Shown here: positions 9,083 through 18,741 of the stretch, piece after piece
Position numbering within the stretch: the stretch's first letter is position 1
Layout of the letters: each line of letters starts with the position of its first letter
Source: an uncultured Microbulbifer sp.
GTDB taxonomy: Bacteria; Pseudomonadota; Gammaproteobacteria; Pseudomonadales; Cellvibrionaceae
Direction of reading: 5' to 3'
Length of the DNA stretch: 64,000 nucleotides
NCBI RefSeq assembly: GCF_947504145.1
Contig: NZ_CANNGQ010000005.1
Location: forward strand, 186,001-250,000
Program-made: the position numbers and the translations under genes
Notes under the pieces: model-generated
Told to the model about the DNA's origin: nothing
Seen by the model: the letters and a program-made list of their open reading frames with translations, nothing else
Databases searched by the model: none

Positions 9083-9997
9083 TTACTGCCCAGACAGGGC
9101 CGCAAACGTATTGCACTTGTTCACGTCGCCAGTGCTGAACCCCTGATTGAACCAGTAGGCCCGTTGTTCGGCGCTGCCGTGGGTGAAGGCGTCGGGGGAT
9201 ACGGCGCGGCCAGCGCGGCGTTGCAGGTGGTCGTCGCCTACGGCGGCAGCTGCGCGCAGGCCTTCTTCGATATCACCGGGTTCCAGCATATTGCGGTCGC
9301 GGTGTGCGTAAAACGCCCACACACCGGCGTAACAGTCTGCCTGTAATTCCAGCATCACCGAGAGCCGGTTCGACGTCACCTTGTCCGCCTGCATCCGGGC
9401 CTGTTGCACCTTCTCAGAAATACCCTGCAGATTTTGTACATGGTGGCCCACCTCGTGGGCAATCACATACGCGAAAGCAAAGTCCCCGGGCGCTCCCAGC
9501 TTTTTCAGCTCGTTCATGAAACTCAGGTCGAGATACACCTTCTGGTCGCCCGGGCAGTAAAACGGCCCAACCGCAGCAGAGCTCAGCCCGCAGGCCGAGC
9601 GCACCGCATCGGTGTAGAGCACCAGTTTGGGTGGGGTGTACTGGGAGCCCGCCTGCTGGAAGATACCGCCCCAGGTGTCCTCGGTATCTGCCAGCACCAC
9701 AGCAACAAACTGTGCTACTTCGTCGTCCGCGCCTGCGCCTTCGGTCCCCGGCGCGGTCTGCGCATCCGGGCCAAGACTCGGGGACTCTGTACTCGGCATG
9801 CCGCTGAACAGGTTGCCGCCGAAATAGTAAAGCGCACCCAGCGCCAGCAGGATCAGCCAGCCTTTTTTGCTGCGCAGCAGAAACGGTGCCAGGGCCAGTA
9901 AATTGCCCAGGCCGCCCATGCCGCCTCCGCCACCGGGGGACTTTTCTCCGCGGCGATCCTCTACGTTCGAACTTCTGCGACCTTGACGCCAGCGCAT
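9083..9997 (-). CDS. ypfJ: YpfJ-family neutral zinc metallopeptidase
   Basis: A 304-residue membrane-anchored metallopeptidase of the YpfJ / putative neutral zinc metallopeptidase family. The N-terminus (MRWRQGRRSSNVEDRRG) is the family hallmark. It is followed by a glycine-rich stretch at about 20-32 and one membrane helix (GWLILLALGALYYFGGNLF, about 45-64). The zinc site HEVGHH is at about residue 186. The body has the conserved FYCPGDQKVYLDLSFMNEL and the C-terminal HGSAEQRAYWFNQGF. The physiological substrate is unknown. It is transcribed divergently from the next gene. Confidence 0.93.
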   Translation of the reverse strand: MRWRQGRRSSNVEDRRGEKSPGGGGGMGGLGNLLALAPFLLRSKKGWLILLALGALYYFGGNLFSGMPSTESPSLGPDAQTAPGTEGAGADDEVAQFVAVVLADTEDTWGGIFQQAGSQYTPPKLVLYTDAVRSACGLSSAAVGPFYCPGDQKVYLDLSFMNELKKLGAPGDFAFAYVIAHEVGHHVQNLQGISEKVQQARMQADKVTSNRLSVMLELQADCYAGVWAFYAHRDRNMLEPGDIEEGLRAAAAVGDDHLQRRAGRAVSPDAFTHGSAEQRAYWFNQGFSTGDVNKCNTFAALSGQ

Positions 9998-10172
9998 GGT
10001 GATACCTCTTGCTTCACAACCGCCGAATCACAACCGCAATTCAGCTCCGCACATAGCTTTGAGCATAGAACAGATGGCGCGATTTTTTGTTTGTCCGTCG
10101 GGAGATTATTCTTGTGCCATCCACAGGGATGGTATCTTTGTCCCGTCCTCGATCAGCCAGAGAGTCGAAATT

Positions 10173-10748
10173 TTGTCCCTTATCCCACTCTTTCCCCTCA
10201 ATATGGCGCTGTTTCCCGGCGTGACCCTGCCGTTGCGTATTTTCGAGCAGCGCTACCTGCGGCTGGTGACCGAGTCTCTGAAAACCGATACCGGCTTTGG
10301 TGTGGCGCTGATCCGCAGCGGTAAGGAGGTGGGGGCTGCGGAGGTGTGGCCGCTGGGGCTGTATGTGCGGATTGTGGACTGGAGTCAGGGCGAAGAGGGT
10401 TTGCTGCATATTGATGTGGCCGGCCAGTCCCGCTTTCGCGTGCTGGAAACGTCCGCACAGGACGACGGGCTTCTGATGGCGGAGGTGGAGTGGCTGCCGG
10501 ATGAAGAGTCCCACCCGGTGCCGGAGAGCTGCGATGGCCTGCTGGCGGTACTGAACGAGCTCAAACAGCACGCCGCCATCCTCGCACTAAAATTCGAGCC
10601 GGTGGACAGTGCCGAGGCGTTGTCCTGGCAGCTGGCGCAGTTGCTGCCGCTGGAAGATCAGGCGCGGGTGGAGTTGCTGGCCAGCCACGACCCGCTGGAG
10701 CGGCTGGCGAATATTGCCGCCAATCTGGATCGCTGGTCCAGTGAATAA
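10173..10748 (+). CDS. Lon substrate-binding-domain (LON N-terminal) protein
   Basis: A stand-alone LON N-terminal (PUA-like) domain without ATPase or protease parts, known from many proteobacteria and of unclear function. The domain starts with SLIPLFPLNMALFPGVTLPLRIFEQRYL and continues through GFGVALIRSGKEVG. A helical C-terminal half ends in EDQARVELLASHDPLERL. I prefer the TTG at 10173, preceded by AGAG, because it gives 191 residues, the usual size, and the conserved domain then begins at once. The frame is also open to ATG 10074 and GTG 9996, but the added residues look unconserved. Confidence 0.8.
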   Translation: MSLIPLFPLNMALFPGVTLPLRIFEQRYLRLVTESLKTDTGFGVALIRSGKEVGAAEVWPLGLYVRIVDWSQGEEGLLHIDVAGQSRFRVLETSAQDDGLLMAEVEWLPDEESHPVPESCDGLLAVLNELKQHAAILALKFEPVDSAEALSWQLAQLLPLEDQARVELLASHDPLERLANIAANLDRWSSE

Positions 10749-10835
10749 CCTGGAAGCGACGCCGCCGGGACAGCGGGGGATAGACCGCGAACAAGTCAAA
10801 TATTGAAACAACGATAAACATTTTGCTGGGGAACC

Positions 10836-13529
10836 ATGGATAGTTTTGCCTTGCTCGGCGTGCTGCTAATTCTCACCGTCATTGTCGGTGCCTTTATGGG
10901 AATATTTGCGTTTGCCGAAGTGAAAAGCTTGCGGGGAGAGGTGCGCCGGTTGCGCGCGATGATCGATGGGTTACAGGATGCTTCCCGATCGACGGCGGAC
11001 AAACCGAACCCCGCCGCGCAGAGTCAGCAGGCCGACGTACCGCAATCTACCCATGCCGTGAATACCCGGAAGCCCGTCGAGCCGCTTTCTGAGCCGGAAA
11101 AACAGCCGCGGCAGGCCAGGCCGCCGGTCGCCGCCCGACAGGTTCAGCAGCCTCGCACCGTGCAACCCGAAAATCCGCGAGGCCGGGCGATCCGACCCGA
11201 AGTGGCCGCTGCCCGCGCCCGCTTCTGGGAGCGATTACAGGAAAACTGGATGGTCTGGCTGGGCGGTGCCTGCGTGGCGCTCGCCGGGGTTTTTCTCGCG
11301 CGTTACGGCATTGAACAGGGTTTACTGGGACCGAAAGTGCGCGTGGCCATGGGGTTGCTGACCGCAATTGCACTGTATGCCGCTTCGGAAGTGTTGCGGC
11401 GTAAGACCGGCGGCAGCCACCCCACCTTCGCCGCGCTCGCCGGTGGCGGGGCGATCACAGCTTTTGCCGCGGTGCTGTCGGCGGTACACCTCTATCACTT
11501 GATGGCACCGGGCTTGGCATTCGGTCTGCTCGCGGTAGTGGCGATGGTGACCATGTGGCTTGCACGACTGCACGGCCCGGTGCTCGCCGCTATCGGTATG
11601 CTCGGTGCCTATTCTGTGCCAGCGCTGGTCTCCACTGGTGGCGGCAATGTGCTGGGGGCGATGCTCTACGCACTGATCATTTCCGTGTCGGTACTCTTCC
11701 TGTTGCGTCATGTATACCGCACCTGGCTGTGGTTGGGGGTGCTGGCGGGCGCGCTGGCCTGGTGGCTGCTTTCTCTGTTCGGGCACCAGGCGGACGACTG
11801 GCGGGGTGTTTATCTGGCAGCACTGGCATACCTGCTGATTGCCGTAGTGCCCGGCAACTGGCTGCTGAGCCTGAACGCTGCGCGCGCGGGGGACAGCAGT
11901 GACCCGGCGAGCAAGGTCACCCCGTTGATCCTGCCGAGCCTGTTGGTGCTGGCCGCCGCCCAGTGTCTGTCGATTTTGCGGGAAGGGTTCCAGCCGGGTG
12001 CTTTCTGGGTCTGGAGCTCGCTGGCGCTGGTCGCACTGCTGGCAGGGCGCCGCAACGCTAGTCTCGCGCTGGTGCCCTGGGCGCTGATGGCCGGTCAGCT
12101 GGTGGCCTGGTTGGCAACGCGGCTGGACCAGTGGGGGACACAGAGCGTGCGTCTGCTGCCGCTGCCCGCGGAGCAGCAGTCTGGTTTCCTGTTGTATCTG
12201 CTGTTCACCGCCGTGCTGTTCGCGGGGTTTGCCCTGTTTAATTATCGCCGTGGGCTGGCTCGCTACTGGTGGGCTTCGCTGGCGGTGATGGCGCCTTTGC
12301 TGTCCCTGTTGGTGGGATATGTGCTGGCCGGGGACTATCTGCCGGTGCACTGGTGGTGCCTGTATGCGGCGGTCTTCGGCGGTGTGTTCATGTACCTGGG
12401 GAGTCGCGGTGCGCGGCACCAGTGGCACAAGGGTATGGTGGTGTGGCTGTTTGTTGCCGCGCATTTCGCCTACAGCCTGGCAGTGTGCCTGTGGTTGGAG
12501 CAGGCCAGCCTGACACTGGCGCTGGCTCTGCAAGTGGTATCCCTGGCCTGGGTTATCCGTCGCTTCGAGGTGCCCGCGCTGGGGTGGCTGCTGAAAGCCG
12601 TGCTGTTGCTCGTGGTGACCCGCCTTACCCTGAATCCCTGGGTGCTCACCTACAGCGAAAACACCCACTGGTCCCTGTGGACTTACGGGGGCTCTGCGTT
12701 GTGTGCCTGGCTCGGCGCTCGCATTCTGTCGCGGGCGAAAGGCGTTAGCGCACTCCAGCAGCTGGCCGTGTGGGCCGAGGCGGCCGCGCTGCATCTACTG
12801 GTGCTGGCACTCTGGGCGGAGTGCCGATACTGGCTGTACGGCGGCAATGCGTTTGCGGCGGAGTACAGCTTTACTGAAGCGGTGATCAACATGTGGCTGT
12901 TTACCGGCCTGGGGTTGGTGTACTACCGCAAGTCCTTGATAGCAGGCAGCTTCTCCCGCTGGTACGACGGCTACGGGCGCCTGCTGGTGTTGGCGGGGCT
13001 GGTGAACTACCTGAAAATCCTGTTCGCCACTGCCACGAGCGAGGTCTGGGCGTGGGGTGCGATCGGCGAGCGGCCACTCTTCAATATGCTGATCCCGGCG
13101 TTCGGTGGCGCCGCGCTGCTCGCTCTGCTGGTTCGCCGGTTCTATCTGCCTGCAGTGCGCCGGCTGGCGGGACTGACGGCAGCCGTGGCGGCATTTGTGT
13201 GGGTATCGCTGGAGGTCCGGCATCTCTGGCAGGGCAGTATCCGGCTGGATACCTCGGCGGCCACTGGCGAACTGTACACCTATTCTGCGGTGTGGCTGGC
13301 GATGGCGGTGGCTGGCATCCTGCTGGGCAGCTGGAGAGGTTGGCGCAGCTGTTATCAGGGCGGTATGGCCGTGCTGGCGCTGGTGATCGTAAAGTTATTC
13401 CTGGTGGATATGTCCGGGCTCGAGGGGCTGCTGCGGGTAGCCTCGTTTATGGGAATGGGGCTGGCGCTGCTGGGAATTGCTTACCTGCACCAGAAACTCG
13501 GTGGGAAAAGTGCAGATCCCGGCCAATAA
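10836..13529 (+). CDS. DUF2339 multi-spanning membrane protein
   Basis: An 897-residue inner-membrane protein of the DUF2339 family, function unknown. The N-terminus has a single helix (FALLGVLLILTVIVGAFMGIFAFAEV, about 3-28) followed by a short coiled-coil-like segment. A Pro/Gln/Arg-rich linker runs from about 50 to 130. Some 20 or more membrane helices fill the rest, beginning after the family hallmark RLQENWMVWLGGACVALAGVFLARYGIEQG at about 130-160. Such a topology would suit a transporter or a polymer-handling protein, but nothing specific can be claimed. The ATG has a GGGGAA Shine-Dalgarno. It ends about 110 bases before proA. Confidence 0.88.
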   Translation: MDSFALLGVLLILTVIVGAFMGIFAFAEVKSLRGEVRRLRAMIDGLQDASRSTADKPNPAAQSQQADVPQSTHAVNTRKPVEPLSEPEKQPRQARPPVAARQVQQPRTVQPENPRGRAIRPEVAAARARFWERLQENWMVWLGGACVALAGVFLARYGIEQGLLGPKVRVAMGLLTAIALYAASEVLRRKTGGSHPTFAALAGGGAITAFAAVLSAVHLYHLMAPGLAFGLLAVVAMVTMWLARLHGPVLAAIGMLGAYSVPALVSTGGGNVLGAMLYALIISVSVLFLLRHVYRTWLWLGVLAGALAWWLLSLFGHQADDWRGVYLAALAYLLIAVVPGNWLLSLNAARAGDSSDPASKVTPLILPSLLVLAAAQCLSILREGFQPGAFWVWSSLALVALLAGRRNASLALVPWALMAGQLVAWLATRLDQWGTQSVRLLPLPAEQQSGFLLYLLFTAVLFAGFALFNYRRGLARYWWASLAVMAPLLSLLVGYVLAGDYLPVHWWCLYAAVFGGVFMYLGSRGARHQWHKGMVVWLFVAAHFAYSLAVCLWLEQASLTLALALQVVSLAWVIRRFEVPALGWLLKAVLLLVVTRLTLNPWVLTYSENTHWSLWTYGGSALCAWLGARILSRAKGVSALQQLAVWAEAAALHLLVLALWAECRYWLYGGNAFAAEYSFTEAVINMWLFTGLGLVYYRKSLIAGSFSRWYDGYGRLLVLAGLVNYLKILFATATSEVWAWGAIGERPLFNMLIPAFGGAALLALLVRRFYLPAVRRLAGLTAAVAAFVWVSLEVRHLWQGSIRLDTSAATGELYTYSAVWLAMAVAGILLGSWRGWRSCYQGGMAVLALVIVKLFLVDMSGLEGLLRVASFMGMGLALLGIAYLHQKLGGKSADPGQ

Positions 13530-13637
13530 CCGCATTCCGCCGGCAATTTCCCGCAGCGGTTGCGGTATACTGCGCGGCCATTTTCTGGGGCTCCCGAGCG
13601 GAGTCCCGTCCTTTTGTGAATTGCATGGAGATCAGCA

Positions 13638-14954
13638 GTGAACAGTATCAGTGCCACCGGGGTTGAACTGGATTCCACCGTAGCACCCTCTACCCACGCC
13701 TCGACTGAAGAGACGATGCAGGCCATGGGCCGCGCCGCGCGCGCTGCCGCCCGCCTGATGGCCCGCGCTGATACTGCCACCAAAAATGCTGCTCTCAAAG
13801 CCATTGCCGCGGAACTGGACGCCCAGCGACCGCAGCTGGCGGCGGCCAACGCCAAAGATATGCAGAATGGCCGCGACAGCGGCCTCGACGCTGCATTGTT
13901 GGACCGCCTGGAGCTGACCGATGGGCGCATTGACGCCATGATTCAGGGGCTTGGGCAGATCGCCGAACTGCCGGATCCGGTTGGCGAGATCAGCGATCTC
14001 AAATTTCGTCCGAGTGGTATCCAGGTGGGCAAAATGCGCGTGCCGCTGGGGGTAGTGGGGATCATTTACGAGTCCCGTCCCAATGTAACCATCGACGCCG
14101 CCAGCCTGTGCCTGAAATCTGGCAACGCCACCATTCTGCGCGGTGGCAAAGAGGCCCTGCATTCCAACGGCGCCATTGCCGCGTGTATCGCTGCGGGTCT
14201 GAAACAGGTGGGGCTGCCGGAGACGGCGGTGCAGGTAGTGGCGACCTCCGACCGCGCCGCCGTGGGTGCGCTTATTTCCATGCCCGAATACGTGGATGTG
14301 ATCGTGCCCCGCGGTGGCAGGGGTTTGATCGAGCGCATCAGCAATGACGCGCGGGTGCCGGTCATCAAGCATCTGGACGGCATTTGCCATGTCTACCTGG
14401 ATGATCGCGCCGACCCGCTCAAGGCATTCAATATCGCACTCAATGCCAAGACCCACCGCTACGGCGTGTGCAATGCTATGGAAACCCTGCTGGTTGCAGA
14501 GGCGGTAGCGACAGAGTTTCTGCCCAAACTGGCGGCGGCCTACAGTGACAAGGGTGTGGAGTTGCGCGGTTGCGACAAGACTCGCGCAATCCTGGCCGAC
14601 ATTCTGCCGGCCACCGAGGAAGACTGGGGCACGGAATACCTGGCACCGGTACTGTCGATTCGCGTGGTGGCGGATATGGATGCTGCGATGGACCACATCA
14701 CCCGCTACAGCTCCGGTCACACGGAATCCATCGTCACCGAAGACTATTCCCGCGCGCGCCGCTTTATGGCGGAAGTGGACTCCGCTTCGGTGATGGTCAA
14801 TGCGTCGACCCGTTTTGCCGATGGTTTTGAGTACGGCCTGGGCGCGGAGATCGGGATCAGCACCGACAAGATCCACGCCCGTGGCCCGGTGGGTCTGGAG
14901 GGGCTGACCTCGCAGAAGTGGATCGTGTTCGGGGATGGACAGATCCGCGAATGA
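13638..14954 (+). CDS. proA: Glutamate-5-semialdehyde dehydrogenase (gamma-glutamyl phosphate reductase)
   Basis: ProA reduces gamma-glutamyl phosphate to glutamate-5-semialdehyde with NADPH, the second step of proline synthesis. The 438-residue protein has the family signatures [41 protein letters not shown] and [21 protein letters not shown]. The catalytic cysteine is in [12 protein letters not shown] at about residue 278. The C-terminal segment ends in [22 protein letters not shown]. The GTG at 13638 is preceded by GGAG. The N-terminus is about 20 residues longer than E. coli ProA. proB is not in the window. The stop overlaps the nadD start in ATGA. Confidence 0.96.
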   Translation: MNSISATGVELDSTVAPSTHASTEETMQAMGRAARAAARLMARADTATKNAALKAIAAELDAQRPQLAAANAKDMQNGRDSGLDAALLDRLELTDGRIDAMIQGLGQIAELPDPVGEISDLKFRPSGIQVGKMRVPLGVVGIIYESRPNVTIDAASLCLKSGNATILRGGKEALHSNGAIAACIAAGLKQVGLPETAVQVVATSDRAAVGALISMPEYVDVIVPRGGRGLIERISNDARVPVIKHLDGICHVYLDDRADPLKAFNIALNAKTHRYGVCNAMETLLVAEAVATEFLPKLAAAYSDKGVELRGCDKTRAILADILPATEEDWGTEYLAPVLSIRVVADMDAAMDHITRYSSGHTESIVTEDYSRARRFMAEVDSASVMVNASTRFADGFEYGLGAEIGISTDKIHARGPVGLEGLTSQKWIVFGDGQIRE

Positions 14955-15634
14955 ATCGGCCTTCGTCGGTGCCTTCGACATTATCTGAGCGACAAACTGT
15001 TGCCCTGTTCGGCGGCACCTTTAACCCGGTGCATTTCGGCCACCTGCGCATGGCGCTGGAGTTGAAAGACGTACTGGGCTTCGACGAAATGCGCCTGCTG
15101 CCTTCCCATCAGCCGGTGCACCGTGCGGCGCCCGGCGTTACCGCCGATGCGCGGCGCGACATGCTGGCGCTGGCGGTGGAAAACTGCCCGTCCCTGCAGT
15201 TGGACGAGCGGGAACTGCAGCGTCAGGGGCCCACCTACACGGTGGATACGCTGGAAGAACTGCGTGCAGAGCTGGGCGATGATGTCTCCATCAGCTTTTG
15301 CATGGGATTGGATTCCCTGCTGGGGTTGCCGGACTGGCACCACTGGGAGCGGCTGATCCAGCTCGCCCACCTGGTGGTAGTGACCCGGCCCGGTTGGCAG
15401 TTGCCTCGCGATGGCGAGGTGGCAGAGTTGCTGGCGGCACACCGCGGTGAGGCGCCGGACCTGAAGGCTCAGGCCGCGGGCAGCATCCTGCTGCGGGAAC
15501 AGACGCTGTTGCCGATTTCCGCTACTGGAATTCGCAGCCTGATTGCCGCTGGCCGCTCCCCACAGTATCTGCTGCCGGAGCGAGTACTCGACTACATTCA
15601 AACGCATCAGCTCTACAAGAGCGACAACAACTAG
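14951..15634 (+). CDS. nadD: Nicotinate-nucleotide adenylyltransferase
   Basis: NadD adenylates nicotinate mononucleotide to deamido-NAD, a late step of NAD synthesis. The 227-residue product has the nucleotidyltransferase motif [12 protein letters not shown] at about 19-30, the substrate loop [20 protein letters not shown], and [15 protein letters not shown] near the C-terminus, equivalent to the ISSTxIR motif. I choose ATG 14951, which overlaps the proA stop in ATGA and implies translational coupling. An in-frame start at 14918 lies inside proA and adds unconserved residues. Confidence 0.95.
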   Translation: MNRPSSVPSTLSERQTVALFGGTFNPVHFGHLRMALELKDVLGFDEMRLLPSHQPVHRAAPGVTADARRDMLALAVENCPSLQLDERELQRQGPTYTVDTLEELRAELGDDVSISFCMGLDSLLGLPDWHHWERLIQLAHLVVVTRPGWQLPRDGEVAELLAAHRGEAPDLKAQAAGSILLREQTLLPISATGIRSLIAAGRSPQYLLPERVLDYIQTHQLYKSDNN

Positions 15635-15687
15635 GAGCCCTGGCTCCGTTCAATCAGACGGGAGTCACAGCTCCCGATACAGGTGTT

Positions 15688-16050
15688 ATGACTGATATCA
15701 AATCAATTGCGGTAAACGCACTGGAAGACCTCAAGGGTAAAGACATCGTCTCGATGGATGTGTCCGAACTCAGCGACGTGATGGACACGCTGATCATCTG
15801 CACCGGCACCTCCAGCCGCCAGGTGAAGTCCCTTGCCAACAATGTTGTGGAAGATGGCAAAGAGGCTGGTATCCGCCCCATCGGCGTCGAGGGCGTCGAG
15901 CAGGGCGAGTGGGTACTGGTGGACTACGGCGATGTGGTGGTCCACGTGATGCAGGCGGAAACCCGCGGTTTTTACGACCTGGAAAAGCTCTGGTCGATGA
16001 CCCCCAACACCCGCGAAGACGCCGATGGCAGCGACCCGCACGACGATTGA
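15688..16050 (+). CDS. rsfS: Ribosome silencing factor RsfS
   Basis: RsfS binds ribosomal protein uL14 and blocks subunit joining in starved cells. The 120-residue protein has the full DUF143 pattern: ALEDLKGKDIVSMDVSELSDVMDTLIICTGTSSRQVKSLANNV, then GVEQGEWVLVDYGDVVVHVMQAETRGFYDLEKLW. The nadD-rsfS-rlmH order is nearly universal. The 53-base spacer after nadD holds a small hairpin (CGGGAG-TCACAG-CTCCCG) directly before the start. Its tail is acidic (TREDADGSDPHDD). Confidence 0.97.
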   Translation: MTDIKSIAVNALEDLKGKDIVSMDVSELSDVMDTLIICTGTSSRQVKSLANNVVEDGKEAGIRPIGVEGVEQGEWVLVDYGDVVVHVMQAETRGFYDLEKLWSMTPNTREDADGSDPHDD

Positions 16051-16100
16051 TCCTGCGCGTCTGCCAGTAAAGGTCCGCTTGCTATGAAGATTTGCCCAGT

Positions 16101-16577
16101 ATGAAGATCCGAATAGTCGCCGCCGGTGGCAAGATGCCCGCCTGGGTGCAGGAGGGCTACAACGAGTACGCCAAGCGCCTGCCCCGGGAGCTGACTCTGG
16201 AGATGGTGGAAGTGCCTCTGGGCAACCGGGGTCAGAAAAATTCTGCCGCGCTGGTGGAAAAGGCCCGCCAGAAAGAGGGTGAGGCCATGCTGGCCGCGAT
16301 CAACTCGCGGGACCATGTGGTGGCGCTGGAGGTGAAGGGCAAACCCTGGAGTACCGAGCAGCTGTCGCGGGAATTGTCCGGCTGGCAGATGTCCGGCGAC
16401 AACATGTGCCTGCTGATTGGTGGCCCGGACGGGCTCTCGGCGGACTGTGTGGCACGGGCCAATCAGAAATGGTCGCTGTCTCCATTGACCTTGCCACACC
16501 CGCTGGTGCGGGTGTTGCTGGCGGAGCAGCTGTACCGGGCCTGGACCCTGTTGGCGGGGCACCCGTACCACAAGTAG
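16101..16577 (+). CDS. rlmH: 23S rRNA pseudouridine-1915 N3-methyltransferase
   Basis: RlmH is a SPOUT methyltransferase that methylates pseudouridine 1915 of helix 69 in the assembled 70S ribosome. The 158-residue product starts [16 protein letters not shown]. It carries the knot-forming [12 protein letters not shown] (about 115-126) and the invariant C-terminus [28 protein letters not shown]. The ATG at 16101 is preferred over a TTG nine bases upstream because it gives the standard N-terminus. It follows rsfS by about 50 bases, probably in the same operon. Confidence 0.97.
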   Translation: MKIRIVAAGGKMPAWVQEGYNEYAKRLPRELTLEMVEVPLGNRGQKNSAALVEKARQKEGEAMLAAINSRDHVVALEVKGKPWSTEQLSRELSGWQMSGDNMCLLIGGPDGLSADCVARANQKWSLSPLTLPHPLVRVLLAEQLYRAWTLLAGHPYHK

Positions 16578-16788
16578 GCCGATGGCGTGTCGCTTCGGCC
16601 TTTCGCCCTGGTATTGCGCTCTCTTCATCCTGCTTTTCGTGAACTTTCCTGCGCCACCAGACTCTGAAAGAGATGGTGTGTGCCCGGTGCCTGTGGCGCT
16701 GGGGTACGCCAAAGGCTCCGCAGGGAAGGCAAACTTGTGTACACTTCGTGGTCATTTTCGCGCCACCGAATAATCTGCTTCGACCACC

Positions 16789-18741
16789 ATGTCAGAAAAC
16801 CTGCGCTTCAAAGACCACCACACTGAGCAGCGGCTGTTTCGCAACCGTATGCTGGTGGCGATATTCGGCGTAGTCGTGCTGCTGGGCGTGCTGGTGGCGC
16901 GCTTCTATAACCTCCAGGTCGTCAATTACGAGGACTACCGCACCCAGTCTGACCAGAACCGTATCCAGGTGCGCCCGGTCCCCCCCACCCGTGGTCTGAT
17001 CTACGACCGCAATGGCGAAATGCTGGCGGACAACCGCCCCAGTTACACCCTTTCCGTGGTACGCGAGCGGGTTAGAGATCTGGATGCCACCATCGAGTTG
17101 CTTGGCCGGCTGGTGCACCTTGAAGACCGTGATGTCGAAAAATTCAACCGTCGCCTGCAGCGACGCCGCCCGTTCGAGCCCGTTCCCCTGCGCTACCGCC
17201 TGAGTGAAGACGAGATTGCTCGCATCAGCGTCAATGAATTTCACCTGCCCGGGGTTTCCGTGGAGGCGGAGCTGGTGCGTTACTACCCGGAGAGCAAGCT
17301 CTTCGGCCACAGCGTGGGGTATGTGGGGCGGATCAATGAGCGCGAACTATCCGGCTTTTCCGAGGAAGATGTACGCCGCTATCGGGGCACCCAGAGTATC
17401 GGGAAGGTAGGGCTGGAGCGCTCGTATGAAGACCTGCTGCTGGGCGAAGTGGGCTATGAAAATGTGGAAACCAATGCCCGTGGCCGGGTGCTGCGGGTAC
17501 TGGAACGGCACGACCCCAAGCCCGGCGCGGAGCTGACCCTGCATCTGGACACCCGTCTGCAGCAGGTGGCGACTGAAGCACTGGGAGACAACCGTGGCGC
17601 CGTGGTGGCCATTGACGTGAAAACGGGCGGCGTGCTCGCCTTCGTCAGTCAGCCATCCTTTGATCCCAACCTGTTCGTGACCGGCATCAGCTACAAGGAT
17701 TACAGCGCACTGCGGGATTCCCTGGATGTGCCGCTGTTCAACCGGGTCATCCAGGGGCAATACCCCCCGGGTTCCACCCTGAAGCCGATGATGGGGCTGG
17801 GGGGGCTCGCCGCGGGGGTCATCAGTGCGGAAACCGAAGTGGCGGACCCGGGTTATTTCAAACTGCCCAACGACCCGCGGATTTATCGCGACTGGAAACG
17901 CTGGGGCCACGGCAAGCATATCGACCTGATTCAGGGGCTGGCGCAGAGCTGCGATGTCTATTTTTGGGATATGGCCGCGCGCTGGAATATTGACGATATG
18001 CACGACGTTGCCACCCGCTTCGGCCTGGGCGAAAAAACCGGCATCGACCTGCCGCGGGAATACCCCGGGCTGTTCCCGTCGCGAGCGTGGAAACGCGGCG
18101 CGCGCGGCGTGCCCTGGTTCCCGGGGGACAGTCTGAATACGGTACTGGGGCAGGGCTTTGTGCTGGCGACACCGCTGCAGCTGGCGGTGATGACTGCCAC
18201 CATTGCCAACCGCGGTACCCACTACCGCCCGCAGATGGTGATGGCCATCGACGGCGTGGAGCAGCCGCCAGAGGTATTGCATCACGTGGACGCGCGCCCG
18301 GAGTACTGGGACCTGGTCTTCGAGGGCATGGAAGCGGTGGTATACAGCGCTCACGGCACCGGCAAGAAAGCCGGCGCCGGGCTGGATTTCAAGGTGGCCG
18401 GTAAATCCGGTACTGCACAGGTGGTGGGTATTGCCCAGGGCGAGAAGTACGATTCGGAGGCGCTGAAAGAGCGCCACCGGGACCACGCTCTGTTTGTCGC
18501 TTTTGCGCCGGTAGACGATCCGCAGATTGCGGTATCGGTACTGGTGGAAAACGGCGAGGGTGGCGGTCGCGTGGCCGCTCCGGTGGCTCGCGAGGTCTTT
18601 TTCGACTGGATGTCACGCCCGCTGGAGAATACCGCCAGCCGTCTTGTGTGGCGTCCGCCCATGAGCATTTCCGCTCCCGTACACCCACACCCACACCCAC
18701 ACCCACACCCACACCCACAGGAGGACGGTATCCGTGGCTAG
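16789..18741 (+). CDS. mrdA: Penicillin-binding protein 2 (PBP2)
   Basis: PBP2 is the class B transpeptidase of the elongasome and crosslinks peptidoglycan made by RodA. The 650-residue product has one N-terminal membrane helix (about 22-42), the dimerisation domain beginning VRPVPPTRGLIYDRNGEMLADN, and a transpeptidase domain. The active-site Ser is in GSTLK (Ser329), followed by the QSCD motif and KSGTAQ near residue 541. The unusual part is the C-terminus, where six exact CACCCA hexamers (18682-18717) encode six His-Pro pairs just before the end. The stop lies inside the start region of rodA, eight bases overlapping, and the rodA Shine-Dalgarno (AGGAGGA) follows the repeat directly. Confidence 0.97.
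   Translation: MSENLRFKDHHTEQRLFRNRMLVAIFGVVVLLGVLVARFYNLQVVNYEDYRTQSDQNRIQVRPVPPTRGLIYDRNGEMLADNRPSYTLSVVRERVRDLDATIELLGRLVHLEDRDVEKFNRRLQRRRPFEPVPLRYRLSEDEIARISVNEFHLPGVSVEAELVRYYPESKLFGHSVGYVGRINERELSGFSEEDVRRYRGTQSIGKVGLERSYEDLLLGEVGYENVETNARGRVLRVLERHDPKPGAELTLHLDTRLQQVATEALGDNRGAVVAIDVKTGGVLAFVSQPSFDPNLFVTGISYKDYSALRDSLDVPLFNRVIQGQYPPGSTLKPMMGLGGLAAGVISAETEVADPGYFKLPNDPRIYRDWKRWGHGKHIDLIQGLAQSCDVYFWDMAARWNIDDMHDVATRFGLGEKTGIDLPREYPGLFPSRAWKRGARGVPWFPGDSLNTVLGQGFVLATPLQLAVMTATIANRGTHYRPQMVMAIDGVEQPPEVLHHVDARPEYWDLVFEGMEAVVYSAHGTGKKAGAGLDFKVAGKSGTAQVVGIAQGEKYDSEALKERHRDHALFVAFAPVDDPQIAVSVLVENGEGGGRVAAPVAREVFFDWMSRPLENTASRLVWRPPMSISAPVHPHPHPHPHPHPQEDGIRG
18682..18717 (+). repeat. Six tandem CACCCA hexamers encoding (His-Pro)6
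   Basis: Six perfect copies of the hexamer CACCCA lie in frame at the 3' end of mrdA and end two bases before the rodA Shine-Dalgarno AGGAGGA. Because the unit is six bases, copy-number change would alter the number of His-Pro pairs in PBP2 without a frameshift and would leave the rodA start intact. Confidence 0.95.

Noticed and set aside
11322-12794. 490-codon open frame on the minus strand
   Set aside because: Antisense to the DUF2339 gene and rich in Gln, His and Arg, as expected for the complement of Leu/Ala/Val codons in GC-rich DNA.
13632-14981. 449-codon open frame on the minus strand over proA
   Set aside because: ProA on the plus strand is unmistakable. The antisense product has no family features.
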